A stretch of 57,507 nucleotides of DNA from Nitriliruptoraceae bacterium. GTDB lineage: Bacteria > Actinomycetota > Nitriliruptoria > Nitriliruptorales > Nitriliruptoraceae. The position numbers and the translations under genes are program-made. Of this stretch, positions 1 to 9,055 are shown one piece after another (the stretch's first letter is position 1; every line of letters starts with the position of its first letter). The DNA lies in NCBI GenBank assembly GCA_007133465.1, contig SLMP01000140.1, positions 1 to 57,507 of the forward strand, in the 5' to 3' direction. Below the pieces are notes generated by a model. It made no database searches. It was not told where the DNA came from and saw only the letters and a list, made by a program, of their open reading frames with translations.

Positions 1-1259
1 GACGAGCTGGACGACGACGAGCTGGACGACGACGAGCTGGAGGTCGAAGAGCTGGAGGTCGAGGAGCTGGAGGTCGAAGAGCTGGACGGCGACGACGAAC
101 TCGACGACGAGCTGGACGACGACGAGCTCGCGGCCGTCTGACGGGCCGCCTCACGATCCGCTGCCGCTTGCCGCTCGGCCTCCCGCTGACGGGCGGCCTC
201 ACGATCCGCTGCCGCCTGCCGCTCCGCGTCGCGCTGACGCGTCGCCTCACGCTCCGCCGCGGCCACGCGCTCCGCCTCGCGCTGACGATCGGCCTCGGCT
301 CGACGAGCGGCCTCGGCCTGACGTTGCTGCTCCGCCTCGCTGGCACGTTCCGCCGCTGCCTGCTGACGCGCTCGCTCCGCTGCCGCCTCCTGCTCGCGAC
401 GCGCCTGGTCCGCTGCCAGCTGCCGCTCGCGCTCCGCGGCGGCGGCTTCCTCGCGGGCGCGCTCCTCCGCGGCGGCCCGCTCACGGGCGCGCTCCTCCGC
501 CTCGCGGCGGGCGCGCGCGACGGCCTCGCGCCGCTCCAGCTCCTGGGCGACCAGGGCCTCACGCTGCTGGTCGAGGCGACCCTCCTCGAGCACGGTGAGC
601 TGCACCGCGCCGTCGAGCGAGGCCTGCAACTCGTAGAGCTCCTCCTCGAACCCGTCGAAGGTCGTCTGCAGCGACTCGACCGCGGCCTCGACCTCGTCGG
701 CCCGCTCCGCGGCCTGCGCCTCGAACGCGGCCAGACGCTCCTCCGCACCGGCGATCGCGGCCCGGGTCGCAGCCAGCGCCTCCAGGTCGATCAGTTGTGC
801 GTCGATCACCCGCCGCAGGGTCGCCGTCCGAGCACCGGCCTCGGTCGGGTTGTCGCTCGCCATCAGCGTGGCGAGCTCCAAGCTCGGGCCGCCCATCTTG
901 TGCAGGCGACGCACGTGGCCGGAGGCGACCGCCTGGAGCGCGTCGGCCTCCTCGGTCAGCTGCTCGAGCTCGACGACGACGTCTGCGCGCTCCGCCTCGA
1001 CCGCCTCGAGCTCCTCGACGGCGACGTTGTAGACCTCGACGACGCGGCTGATCTCCTGCTCGATCTCCGCGAGCCGTGCCTCCTGCTGTTCCTTCGCGGT
1101 CCGCAGCTCGCGGGCCTCGCGCCGTGCCTCCTCCAGTGCCGTCCGGTCGAGCTGGTCCTCCACGTCGATCGGCTGCGCGCCGACGGGGATCACCGTGGTC
1201 CCGATCATCGCGACGAGGAGCAGGGAGACGGCAGGCACACGCAGGCGGGAACTGGGCAC
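1..1259 (-). CDS. Secreted coiled-coil cell-wall protein with poly-Ser linker (N-terminal part)
   Basis: The gene runs off the left edge, so only the N-terminal 420 or so residues are visible. The GTG start at 1259 has GAGG upstream and is followed by a signal peptide: basic start, hydrophobic core, then an AQ-type cleavage near residue 28. After that comes a long Glu/Ala/Arg/Gln-rich coiled coil (about residues 30-375) and a linker of about 42 residues, 38 of them Ser with a few Thr and one Pro. The distal coiled coil contains 16-residue repeats. This layout is typical of the N-terminal half of actinobacterial NlpC/P60 or M23 peptidoglycan hydrolases of the RipA/PcsB kind, but the catalytic domain, if any, lies outside the window, so the enzyme class is inference. 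A TATCCT -10-like box lies at 1314-1309 on the minus strand. Confidence 0.75.
   Translation of the reverse strand, partial: MPSSRLRVPAVSLLLVAMIGTTVIPVGAQPIDVEDQLDRTALEEARREARELRTAKEQQEARLAEIEQEISRVVEVYNVAVEELEAVEAERADVVVELEQLTEEADALQAVASGHVRRLHKMGGPSLELATLMASDNPTEAGARTATLRRVIDAQLIDLEALAATRAAIAGAEERLAAFEAQAAERADEVEAAVESLQTTFDGFEEELYELQASLDGAVQLTVLEEGRLDQQREALVAQELERREAVARARREAEERARERAAAEERAREEAAAAERERQLAADQARREQEAAAERARQQAAAERASEAEQQRQAEAARRAEADRQREAERVAAAEREATRQRDAERQAAADREAARQREAERQAAADREAARQTAASSSSSSSSSSSSSPSSSSTSSSSTSSSSTSSSSSSSSSSSSS
139..282 (-). repeat. 48-base tandem repeats in the coiled-coil gene
   Basis: Two nearly identical 48-base units (139-186 and 187-234) and a more diverged third (235-282) lie in frame. 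Each encodes 16 residues rich in Gln, Arg, Glu and Ala. The period is a whole number of codons, so copy number could change without a frameshift. Confidence 0.7.
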
Positions 1260-1517
1260 AGCGAACCTCAGAGCGGGGGCGGGGGAGAGGTGTCGAGCGA
1301 CGGCACGGAGGATAGAGCACGGCCGCCTGGCCGTGGCCATACGCTCACGGCCGCGCGTCCCTCGCACGACGAGGTCCCGAACGGCCCCATCAGCGGATGC
1401 CCTTCGGCCCCCGCCGGCGCGCCACGTGCCCCTGCTCCGTCGCTCGGTACGGTGCTCGTTGCCGCCGGAAGCCACGGCTGCGCCACCCCTTGACGGTATC
1501 TCGATGGACGTCAGCCC

Positions 1518-1832
1518 GTGAGCCATTCTCCCTTCGCCCCGTCCCAACACCAGGCGGTCACCGCACACCTCGCCGACGAGCACGCCGGCGAGTTGCTGCT
1601 GCTCGCCCGTGCGTTCGGTGGCGGCGAGGAGCTGACCCGGGTCGCCCTGGTCGGCTTCGACCACGACGGCATCGACCTGCTCGTCGGGAGCGGCGACGTC
1701 CCCGATCGGCCACTGTGGGTGCCGTTCCCGCACCGGCTGACCACCCCGCAGCACCTCGACCGGCAGCTCGCGCTACTCGTGCGCACGGCTCGACACGCCC
1801 TCGGGCTCCCGCCGGGGGACGACCCGACGTGA
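1518..1832 (+). CDS. DUF2470 (heme-utilisation-type) domain protein
   Basis: 104 residues. The N-terminal part carries a His-Leu-Ala-Asp-Glu-His motif and a helix ending in LLARAFGG, followed by a beta-rich FDHDGIDLLV segment and a C-terminal helix. This is the pattern of the DUF2470 domain, which is usually the C-terminal domain of HugZ-type or FMN-binding split-barrel proteins. Here it stands alone, without the split barrel, so a direct enzymatic role is doubtful. The GTG start has no strong Shine-Dalgarno. It lies upstream of metY with a 207-base gap, which argues against tight coupling. Confidence 0.6.
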   Translation: MSHSPFAPSQHQAVTAHLADEHAGELLLLARAFGGGEELTRVALVGFDHDGIDLLVGSGDVPDRPLWVPFPHRLTTPQHLDRQLALLVRTARHALGLPPGDDPT

Positions 1833-1950
1833 GCCCGTGGCGCCCGGGGCCGCCGGCGGACGGCGGGCGTGGCACCGATGTTCTCACCGTTGTCCCTCCG
1901 CTCGACGTCGGCCCGCGGGCCCCGCTCGCCTAGCGTCACCCGCCTCCCCC

Positions 1951-2002
1951 CGACGGACCGTCCCGGCCCACCGATCCGACGGACCGTCGTCGACGGACCA
2001 TC
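1951..2002 (+). repeat. Three copies of a 12-base motif upstream of metY
   Basis: CGACGGACCGTC occurs at 1951-1962 and 1977-1988, and CGACGGACCATC at 1991-2002. All are in the same orientation, and the last ends 37 bases before the metY GTG. They could be regulator half-sites or a leader structure. I see no SAM riboswitch that I can name. Confidence 0.5.
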
Positions 2003-2039
2003 CCCGCACCGACGAACCCGCACCGCAAGGAGCGCCCCC

Positions 2040-3356
2040 GTGAGCGCAGACCCGAGCGCCTGGTCGTTCGACACCCGCCAGATCCACGCCGGCGCCTCGC
2101 CCGACCCGACGACCGGGTCGCGAGCGACGCCGATCTACCAGACGACGTCCTACGTCCTGGGCGACACCGAGCGCGCCGCGAACCTGTTCGCGCTCGCCGA
2201 GCCCGGCAACATCTACACGCGCATCATGAACCCGACCACCGACGTGGTCGAGCAGCGCGTCGCCGCGCTCGAGGGCGGGGTCGCGGCCGTGGCGCTGGCG
2301 TCCGGCCAGGCGGCGGAGACCCTCGCGATCCTCAACCTCGCGCAGACCGGCGACCACCTCGTCTCCTCGGCGTCGCTGTACGGCGGGACCTACAACCTGT
2401 TCCGCTACACGCTGCCCAAGCTCGGCATCGAGACCACCTTCGTCGAGGACCCGGACGACCCCGACGCCTGGCGTGCCGCCGTCCGCCCGAACACCAAGGC
2501 GTTCTACGGCGAGTCGATCGGCAACCCGAAGATCGACGTGCTCGACATCGCCACGGTCGCGGAGGTCGCGCACGAGCACGGCGTGCCGCTGATCATCGAC
2601 AACACCATCGCGACGCCCTACCTGATCCGACCGCTCGAGCACGGCGCGGACATCGTCGTGCACTCGGCGACCAAGTTCCTCGGCGGGCACGGCACCGCGA
2701 TCGCCGGCGTCGTCGTCGACGGCGGCCGCTTCGACTTCGGCGCGAACGCCGAACGGTTCCCCGGGCTGACCACCCCCGACCCGTCGTACCACGGACTCAA
2801 CTACTGGGAGGCGCTCGGCAACGACAACGCCGCCTACGCGGTCAAGCTGCGGGTGCAGCTGCTGCGTGACCTCGGGCCGGCCATCTCGCCGCACAACGCC
2901 TTCCTGATCCTGCAGGGCATCGAGACGCTGAGCCTGCGCATGGAGCGCCACGTCCGCAACGCGCAGCGGATCGCCGAGTGGCTGGAGGGCCACGAGGCGG
3001 TCGACCGGGTCTGGTACGCCGGCCTGCCGTCGAGCCCGTGGCACGCCAACGCCCAGCGTTACACCCCGAACGGCGCCGGCGCGATCCTGTCGTTCGAGCT
3101 GCACGGCGGCGGCGACGCCGGCAAGCGCTTCGTCGACGGCGTGGAGCTGTTCAGCCACCTCGCGAACATCGGCGACGTCCGGAGCCTGATCATCCACCCG
3201 GCCTCGACGACCCACTCGCAGCTGACCCCCGAGGAGCAGCGCTCCACGGGCGTGACCCCGGGGCTGGTCCGCCTGTCGGTGGGCCTCGAGGGGGTCGACG
3301 ACCTCATCGCCGACCTCGAGGCCGGCTTCCACGCCGCCGAGGACCGCACGACGTGA
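2040..3356 (+). CDS. metY: O-acetylhomoserine sulfhydrylase
   Basis: 438 residues, full length for the Cys/Met-metabolism PLP family. It converts O-acetylhomoserine and sulfide to homocysteine in the cytoplasm. The PLP lysine is K212 in [10 protein letters not shown]. The YTRIMNPTT motif near residue 60 and the SGQAAET loop are typical of the MetY branch. The reading frame is open further upstream, but the GTG at 2040 is chosen because AAGGAG lies about 8 bases before it and because homologues start with the FDTRQIHAG region. It is followed 79 bases later by metX, which makes its substrate, so the pair forms the direct sulfhydrylation route to methionine. Confidence 0.95.
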   Translation: MSADPSAWSFDTRQIHAGASPDPTTGSRATPIYQTTSYVLGDTERAANLFALAEPGNIYTRIMNPTTDVVEQRVAALEGGVAAVALASGQAAETLAILNLAQTGDHLVSSASLYGGTYNLFRYTLPKLGIETTFVEDPDDPDAWRAAVRPNTKAFYGESIGNPKIDVLDIATVAEVAHEHGVPLIIDNTIATPYLIRPLEHGADIVVHSATKFLGGHGTAIAGVVVDGGRFDFGANAERFPGLTTPDPSYHGLNYWEALGNDNAAYAVKLRVQLLRDLGPAISPHNAFLILQGIETLSLRMERHVRNAQRIAEWLEGHEAVDRVWYAGLPSSPWHANAQRYTPNGAGAILSFELHGGGDAGKRFVDGVELFSHLANIGDVRSLIIHPASTTHSQLTPEEQRSTGVTPGLVRLSVGLEGVDDLIADLEAGFHAAEDRTT

Positions 3357-3435
3357 CCCCACCGAGCCCTCGGCTCCCCGCGTCCCGGCCGTCGCCTCGC
3401 AGCGGCGGCCGGCGTCGCGCTGCGTGGACCCCGCG

Positions 3436-4596
3436 ATGAGCGCCCGTCTGCGGGCGAGCGGCGCCTGGCGTGAGGGCGACCCGATGGGACGGCGGCATCT
3501 CGTCGAGGTGGGTCCGCTGACGCTCGAGCGCGGGGGGGAGCTCCCGAAGGTCCGGGTCGCGTACGAGACCTGGGGGCGGCTCGCGCCGGACGGCGGCAAC
3601 GCCGTGCTGGTCCTGCATGCGCTGACCGGCGACAGCCACGTCATCGGCGCCGTCGAACCGGGCCACCCGACCCCGGGCTGGTGGGACCTCCTCGTCGGGC
3701 CGGGCCGGGCGGTCGACACCGACCGCTGGTTCGTGGTGGCGCCGAACGTGCTCGGCGGCTGTCAGGGCACGACCGGGCCGTCCTCGCCGGCACCGGACGG
3801 CCGGCCGTGGGCGTCCCGCTTCCCCGCCCTGACGATCCGTGACCAGGTCGAGGTCGAACGCCGGCTGGCCGACCACCTCGGCATCGAGGCGTGGGCCCTC
3901 GCGGTCGGCGGGTCGATGGGCGGGATGCGCGTCCTCGAGTGGGCGGTCGGCCACCCGGACCGGGTCCGGTCGATCGCGGCGTTGGCGGTCTCGGCGACGG
4001 CGACCGCCGACCAGATCGCGCTGCAGACCATCCAGCTGCACGCCGTCCGTTCCGACCGGCACTTCCTCGGCGGCGACTACCTGCTGGACTGGGCCGACGA
4101 CCCGTACGCGCCGGGGCCGCACACGGGGCTCGCGCTGGCTCGACGGCTCGCGCACTGGAGCTACCGCAGCCGGGAGGAGTTCCACCTGCGCTTCGGCCGG
4201 GCGGCGCAGCAGGGCGAGGACCCGTTCTCCGGCGGGCGCTTCGCCGTCGAGTCCTACCTCGACCACCATGGCACGAAGCTCGTCCGCCGGTTCGACGCCG
4301 CCAGCTACGTCGTGCTGACCGACGCGATGAACACGCACGACGTCGGACGCGGCCGCGGCGGGATCCACGCGGCGCTCGATCGGTACCGCGGCTGCGGGCC
4401 GGTCCTGGTGGCCGGCGTCGACAGCGACCGGCTCTACCCGCTGGAGGAGCAGCATGCGCTGGCACACCTGCTCGGGGTCCCGGGCGAGCGCGCCAGCGTG
4501 ATCCGCTCGCCCCACGGGCACGATGCGTTCCTGATCGAGCACCGCCAGGTCGGGCGGCTGCTCACCGACCTGCTCCGCCGGTTGCCGAGCCGGTAG
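3436..4596 (+). CDS. metX: Homoserine O-acetyltransferase
   Basis: 386 residues from the ATG at 3436, an alpha/beta hydrolase fold protein that acetylates homoserine with acetyl-CoA. The catalytic triad is visible: S160 in GGSMGG, D331 in VDSDRLYP and H362 in HGHDAF. The SGAWREGDP segment near the N-terminus is typical of actinobacterial MetX, so the start must lie before it. An in-frame GTG at 3424 is an alternative, and the better-spaced ATG at 3484 would cut off the conserved segment. It probably shares a transcript with metY. The downstream gene is convergent, 47 bases away. Confidence 0.93.
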   Translation: MSARLRASGAWREGDPMGRRHLVEVGPLTLERGGELPKVRVAYETWGRLAPDGGNAVLVLHALTGDSHVIGAVEPGHPTPGWWDLLVGPGRAVDTDRWFVVAPNVLGGCQGTTGPSSPAPDGRPWASRFPALTIRDQVEVERRLADHLGIEAWALAVGGSMGGMRVLEWAVGHPDRVRSIAALAVSATATADQIALQTIQLHAVRSDRHFLGGDYLLDWADDPYAPGPHTGLALARRLAHWSYRSREEFHLRFGRAAQQGEDPFSGGRFAVESYLDHHGTKLVRRFDAASYVVLTDAMNTHDVGRGRGGIHAALDRYRGCGPVLVAGVDSDRLYPLEEQHALAHLLGVPGERASVIRSPHGHDAFLIEHRQVGRLLTDLLRRLPSR

Positions 4597-4643
4597 GACC
4601 GGCCGTGGTGCGACGGCGGCCGGCGCGACGGCGCGCCGGCTGG

Positions 4644-5522
4644 TCAGCGCAGGAGCGCCGTGCGGACCTTGTCGAGCGCCGCGGGCGGGATCGACCGCAG
4701 GGGCGGACGGCACCACCGCTCGGTGAGCACGCCGTCGAGCTGCAGCGCCGCCTTCAACGCCGCCGGCATGGACCCGCCGACCGACGTCAGGCCAGCGGAG
4801 ACGGCGGTCAGCCGCTCCTGTCGCCGAGCCGCCTCCGCGGCATCGCCGGCGGCGACCGCGGCGTGCAGGGCCGTGACGTGCCGCTGCCTGACGTTGGCGA
4901 TCGCGGTGATCGAGCCGGCCGCGCCCGCTTCCAACGCGGCCTGCAGGCTCGGTGCGTGCCCGGTCAGGACCCCGAAGCCCTCGCCGCCGGCCGCCACGAA
5001 CGCCGCGCGCCGCGCGCTGTCGTCGGACGAATCCTTCATGCCGACGATCGCCTCGTGACCGGCGAGCTCACGGACCGCTTCCGGCGTCAGCGACGAGCCC
5101 GTCAGCTGCGGGAAGTGGTAGACGAGCAGCGCCGCGTCGGCGGTGTCGGCGATCGCGAGGTGCGCGTCGGCGAGCTCCTCGGGCCGCAGCGCCTGGATCG
5201 CCGGCGCGAGGACCAGGACGAGGTCGGCGCCCGCGGCCGCCAGCCGATCGACATCCGCCCGCACGGCAGCGACGGTCGGGCCGGAGGCGCCGGCGATCAC
5301 GGTCGCGCCGTCGGCGGCGGCGACGGCGGCTCGCGTGAGCGCGACGCGCTGCTCGGGCTCCAAGAGCGTCCCCTCGCCGGTGGTGCCGGCCACGAGCACG
5401 CCGGTGGCGCCGTCGTCGAGCGCCCGCCGGACCAGCGCGGCGAGCCCGTCGAGGTCGAGGTCGTGCGGGGACGTCAGGGGCGTGACCAGGGCCGGCAGCG
5501 AGCCGGTGGGCGCGGATGGCAC
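4644..5522 (-). CDS. Dihydrodipicolinate synthase-family aldolase/lyase
   Basis: 292 residues from the GTG at 5522, the usual length of a DapA-family TIM barrel. The frame is open upstream to 5825 but that extension has no family similarity. GTTGEG is the conserved substrate loop, the Schiff-base lysine is K163 in GMKDSS, and a tyrosine lies in YHFP. The family includes DapA itself, N-acetylneuraminate lyase and several 2-keto-acid aldolases. The YHFP instead of YNxP and the isolated context make a lysine-pathway role uncertain. It is convergent with metX. Confidence 0.8.
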   Translation of the reverse strand: MPSAPTGSLPALVTPLTSPHDLDLDGLAALVRRALDDGATGVLVAGTTGEGTLLEPEQRVALTRAAVAAADGATVIAGASGPTVAAVRADVDRLAAAGADLVLVLAPAIQALRPEELADAHLAIADTADAALLVYHFPQLTGSSLTPEAVRELAGHEAIVGMKDSSDDSARRAAFVAAGGEGFGVLTGHAPSLQAALEAGAAGSITAIANVRQRHVTALHAAVAAGDAAEAARRQERLTAVSAGLTSVGGSMPAALKAALQLDGVLTERWCRPPLRSIPPAALDKVRTALLR

Positions 5523-5892
5523 GGGTTGCCTCGCAGAGGTCGGAGCGACGGAGCGAACCGCAGCCTCGCGGGTACGACCGCCGACGTCCACTCGCGGCAC
5601 GTCGCCTCGGCGGGCGCGGCTGCTCGACGAGGCGCAGCGCGCGGAAGCGCCGGGCCGCAGCGGCGCGTCGGTCACGCCCTGCCCCGGAACCGACGAGAGG
5701 TGGGAACGAGCGAGGCTCCGATCCACGGGGGACAGACCGGAGCCTCGCTGGCCGACCGAGGTCGGCCGGGTGGTGAGCGTCAGCGTGCAGCGCCGGGGTA
5801 CGCCCTCGTCGTGAACGTGCAGCAACCGCGCGATCGCGTCGTCCCGTCATGCTGCAGCGCGCGTTTCGAGGTCGTGCCACCGGGGCGGCCGG
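5523..5892. other. Gene-free interval with two strong inverted repeats
   Basis: 370 bases between the ABC transporter operon and the DapA-family gene. I find no supported gene. The notable content is the pair of adjacent hairpins at 5709-5767. The interval is both the 3' end of the transporter operon and the leader of the aldolase gene. Confidence 0.6.
5709..5767 (-). terminator. Two adjacent hairpins, possible terminator or leader structure
   Basis: AGCGAGGCTCCG (5709-5720) pairs perfectly with CGGAGCCTCGCT (5738-5749): a 12-bp stem with a 17-base loop. Immediately next, GGCCGACC (5750-5757) pairs with GGTCGGCC (5760-5767). No U-tract follows on either strand. The position after the transporter operon suits a terminator. 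A regulatory leader for the aldolase is an equal possibility. Confidence 0.4.
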
Positions 5893-7023
5893 TCACCCCG
5901 CCGGGGCGGCCTCTCGCGCGTCCCGGTGGTCCGAGCGTTCGACCGGTCGGCCCGTCTCACCGTGGAGCAGGCAGGCGGCGAGGTGGCCCTGCGCCCTCGG
6001 ATCCGATCCCACGTCCGGCAGCGCCCCGCCACCCTCACGGCCGGGCCCGACCGGCTGCAGCACCGGGTCGACGCGCCCGCACGCCTCGAACACCTCGGGA
6101 CACCGGGTCCGGAAACGGCAACCCGACGGCGGGTCGAGCGGCGTCGGGACGTCACCGACCAGCGGGACGCGTTCCCGCTGGCGCTCCCGCACCGGGTCGG
6201 GCACCGGGATCGCGGAGAGCAGCGCCCGGGTGTAGGGATGCTGCGGCGAACGGTAGAGCGTCGCCCGGTCGGCGAGCTCGACGATCCGGCCGAGGTACAT
6301 CACCGCGATGCGGTCGGAGACGTGTTGCACGGCCGCCAGGTCGTGCGCGATGAACAGGTAGGTCAGGCCGAGGTCGCGCTGCAGCTCGGCCAGGAGGTTC
6401 ATGACCTGCGCCTGGATCGAGACGTCGAGCGCCGCGATCGGCTCGTCGCAGACGAGGAAGTCGGGCTCGCCGGCGAGTGCCCGGGCGATGCCGACCCGTT
6501 GGCGTTGCCCACCGGAGAACTCGTGGGGGTAGCGATCGGCGGCCGCGGCCGCCAGCCCCACCCGCTCGAGCAGCTCGGCGATCCTCGCCCGCCGGGCCTG
6601 CTTGCCCTGGTGCAGGTCGTGGATGTCGAGCGCCTCGCCGACGATCTCGCCGACCGGCAGCCGCGGGTCGAGCGACGCGTAGGGGTCCTGGAAGATCATG
6701 CCGGCGCGGCGCCGCCACGCCCGCAGGTCCCGGCGCGACAGGCCGCGCACGTCGGTGCCGTCGAAGTGCACGCGTCCGGCGGTCGGCTCCACGAGACGCA
6801 GGAGCGCGAGCCCCGTCGTCGACTTGCCGCAACCGGACTCCCCGACCAGGCCGAACGTCTCGCCGCGGGCCAGCGTGAAGCTCACGCCGTCGACCGCCCG
6901 CACCACCCGCCGGTCGCGTCGGCCACCGGCCGGGAAGTGGACCTCGAGATCCTCGACCTCGACCAGCGGCTCGCCGACGCGCTCGCCCGGCGCGCCGCTC
7001 CCACCCGCAGGGGACGAGCTCAT
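5893..7023 (-). CDS. Oligopeptide ABC transporter ATP-binding protein (OppF/DppF type)
   Basis: 376 residues. Walker A is GESGCGKST, the signature is [12 protein letters not shown] and Walker B is [12 protein letters not shown]. The C-terminal oligopeptide-type extension contains the cysteine-bearing CRFRTRCPE segment found in OppD/OppF and DppD/DppF proteins. The ATG at 7023 overlaps the stop of the upstream ATPase by four bases (ATGA), so translation is probably coupled. The two ATPases energise import through the two permeases encoded upstream. It is the last gene of the five-gene operon. Confidence 0.92.
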   Translation of the reverse strand: MSSSPAGGSGAPGERVGEPLVEVEDLEVHFPAGGRRDRRVVRAVDGVSFTLARGETFGLVGESGCGKSTTGLALLRLVEPTAGRVHFDGTDVRGLSRRDLRAWRRRAGMIFQDPYASLDPRLPVGEIVGEALDIHDLHQGKQARRARIAELLERVGLAAAAADRYPHEFSGGQRQRVGIARALAGEPDFLVCDEPIAALDVSIQAQVMNLLAELQRDLGLTYLFIAHDLAAVQHVSDRIAVMYLGRIVELADRATLYRSPQHPYTRALLSAIPVPDPVRERQRERVPLVGDVPTPLDPPSGCRFRTRCPEVFEACGRVDPVLQPVGPGREGGGALPDVGSDPRAQGHLAACLLHGETGRPVERSDHRDAREAAPAG

Positions 7024-8150
7024 GAGACCACCCCCTGGTCGCGGACGTCGGGCGGCTCGACGGCGACGCGTTCGCTCGCCGCCGCGTGCCGCGCCTCCTC
7101 CTCCGGCACCATGTAGAAGCTGCGCACCCGGTGGCCGGGTGCCACCTCGCGCAGCGGCGGGCGCTCGTGTTCGCACCGCGGATCGTCACGGAACGTGCAG
7201 CGCGGGTGGAACGAGCAACCCGGCGGCAGGTCGGTCGCCGACGGCGGGAGGCCGGGGATCGCGGTCAGCTCGTCGCGGTCGAAGTCCCCGAGCACCGGCA
7301 GCGACGCGAGCAGCCCCACCGTGTAGGGGTGCCGTGGTCGTGCGAACAGTTCCTCGACGCTCGCCTGCTCCACGACCTCGCCGGCGTACATGACGAGCAC
7401 CCGGTCGGCGATCCCGGCGACGACCCCGAGGTCGTGGGTGATCCAGATCACCGCCATCCCGAGGTCGGCCTGCAGCTGACCGACGAGGTCGACGAGCTGT
7501 GCCTGGGTGGTGACGTCGAGCGCGGTGGTCGCCTCGTCGGCGACCAGGACGTCCGGTCCGCACGACAGCCCGATGGCGATCACCACGCGCTGGCGCATCC
7601 CGCCGGAGAACTGGTGCGGGTAGTCGTCGAGGCGGTGCTCCGCTCCGGGGATGCCGACCTGCCGGAGCAGGTCGACCGCCCGGTCGCGGGCATCGGCCTC
7701 CGACAGCCGGAGGTGGTGGCGCATGCCCTCCGTGAGCTGGCGGCCGATCGTGTGCACGGGGTTCAGCGAGGTCATCGGGTCCTGGAACACGAACCCGATG
7801 CGCCGGCCGCGGTAGGGCAACAGCTCCTGCTCGGAGAGCCCGATGAGATCGACCTCCCCGAGGTGGGCGGTGCCGGTCACCCGCCCGGGGGGTATCGGGA
7901 TCAGCTTCGTCAGCGCGAGCGTCGACACCGACTTGCCCGACCCCGACTCGCCGACGATCGCGAGGGTCTCGCCGCGGGCGAGGTCGTAGTCGAGCCCGCG
8001 GACCACGCGGGCGGTCCCCCGCTTGGTCCCGAAGCTGACCTCGAGGTCGCGGACGGACAGGACGAGGTCGGCGCCCCCGTCCGGACCTGCTCCGCTCGCG
8101 GCTGCGGCCGCGCCGTGGGCGCCGCCGGCGGGGGGGTGCTGACCGCTCAT
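7020..8150 (-). CDS. Oligopeptide ABC transporter ATP-binding protein (OppD/DppD type)
   Basis: 376 residues. Walker A is [10 protein letters not shown], the signature is [12 protein letters not shown] and Walker B is [12 protein letters not shown], with the H-loop in WITHDLG. The C-terminal extension has the CSFHPRCTF cysteine motif of peptide transporter ATPases. The first 30 residues are an Ala/Gly-rich tail of no known function. The start overlaps the permease gene upstream by four bases. Confidence 0.92.
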   Translation of the reverse strand: MSGQHPPAGGAHGAAAAASGAGPDGGADLVLSVRDLEVSFGTKRGTARVVRGLDYDLARGETLAIVGESGSGKSVSTLALTKLIPIPPGRVTGTAHLGEVDLIGLSEQELLPYRGRRIGFVFQDPMTSLNPVHTIGRQLTEGMRHHLRLSEADARDRAVDLLRQVGIPGAEHRLDDYPHQFSGGMRQRVVIAIGLSCGPDVLVADEATTALDVTTQAQLVDLVGQLQADLGMAVIWITHDLGVVAGIADRVLVMYAGEVVEQASVEELFARPRHPYTVGLLASLPVLGDFDRDELTAIPGLPPSATDLPPGCSFHPRCTFRDDPRCEHERPPLREVAPGHRVRSFYMVPEEEARHAAASERVAVEPPDVRDQGVVS

Positions 8151-9055
8151 GCCTCGGCTCCCCGCGCCTGGATCACCGACCGCTGCCTCGGATCGAGGGC
8201 GTCACGGAGCCCGTCGCCCACCAGGTTCAGTGCCATCACGGTGAGGAAGATCGCGAGCCCCGGGAAGATGCTCATCCACCACGCACCGGTCGGGATGAAC
8301 CCCTGTGCGTCCAGCAGCATCAGCCCCCACGCCGGCCGGGGTGGCTGCACCCCGATACCGAGGTACGACAGAGCGGCCTCGGTGAGGATCGCGAAGGCGA
8401 GCGACAACGACGTCTGGACGATGATCGGTGCGGCCACGTTCGGCAGGACGTGGCGGCCGAGGATGCGCAGGTCGCTCGCGCCGAGGGACCGGGCCGCGCG
8501 GACGTAGACCTCCTCGCGCACCGACAACACCGACCCACGCACGACCCGCGCGAAGATCGGCGTGAACACGATGCCGATCGCGATCATCGTGTTGACGAGG
8601 CTCGGGGAGAGCACCGCCACGATCGCGATCGCGAGCAGCACGACCGGGAACGAGAACAGGATGTCCATCGCACGCATCAGCACGGCGTCGATCCAGCCGC
8701 CGCGGTAGCCGGCGACCAGCCCGATCGTGGTCCCGAGCACGAGCGAGATGCCGACCGCGACCGCCCCGACCTGCAGCGACACGCGGGCACCGTGGATCAC
8801 CCGGCTGAGCACGTCGCGGCCGAGCTCGTCGGTGCCGAACCAGTACGAGGCCGACGGCGGCTGCAGCCGGCGGGTGAGGTCGCTGTCGGTGTAGCCGTAC
8901 GGTGCGATCACGTCGGCGAACACCGCGGCGAGCACGAGCAGCACCAGCACGACCAGCCCGGCGGCCGCCAGCTTGTTCGACAGCAGCGCGGACCAGGTCT
9001 CCGCCCCGCGCGAGCGTGAGCGCGTGGACGGCTGCTGGAGGGTGGTGTCGCTCAC
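8147..9055 (-). CDS. Peptide ABC transporter permease (DppC/OppC type)
   Basis: 302 residues from the GTG at 9055, which overlaps the stop of the other permease in a GTGA arrangement. The first membrane helix is near residues 30-50, followed by the FGTDELGRDVLSRVIHGARVS segment, diagnostic of DppC-type permeases. The binding-protein-dependent transport motif (EAA loop) lies around VRAARSLGASDLRILGRH. It forms the membrane channel with the adjacent DppB-type protein. Confidence 0.92.
   Translation of the reverse strand: MSDTTLQQPSTRSRSRGAETWSALLSNKLAAAGLVVLVLLVLAAVFADVIAPYGYTDSDLTRRLQPPSASYWFGTDELGRDVLSRVIHGARVSLQVGAVAVGISLVLGTTIGLVAGYRGGWIDAVLMRAMDILFSFPVVLLAIAIVAVLSPSLVNTMIAIGIVFTPIFARVVRGSVLSVREEVYVRAARSLGASDLRILGRHVLPNVAAPIIVQTSLSLAFAILTEAALSYLGIGVQPPRPAWGLMLLDAQGFIPTGAWWMSIFPGLAIFLTVMALNLVGDGLRDALDPRQRSVIQARGAEA

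Noticed and set aside
168-1493. Long plus-strand open frame of 441 codons
   Set aside because: It is the antisense reading of the coiled-coil gene. Its protein is Leu/Arg/Gly-rich without domain features, while the minus strand reads a signal peptide and a regular coiled coil.
1833-2039. SAM riboswitch upstream of metY
   Set aside because: No recognisable SAM riboswitch core was found. Only the three short repeats are supported.
5523-5892. T-box riboswitch
   Set aside because: A few short words resemble T-box parts on either strand, but the conserved TGGNACCGCG bulge and an arranged specifier stem could not be shown. Only the hairpins are reported.
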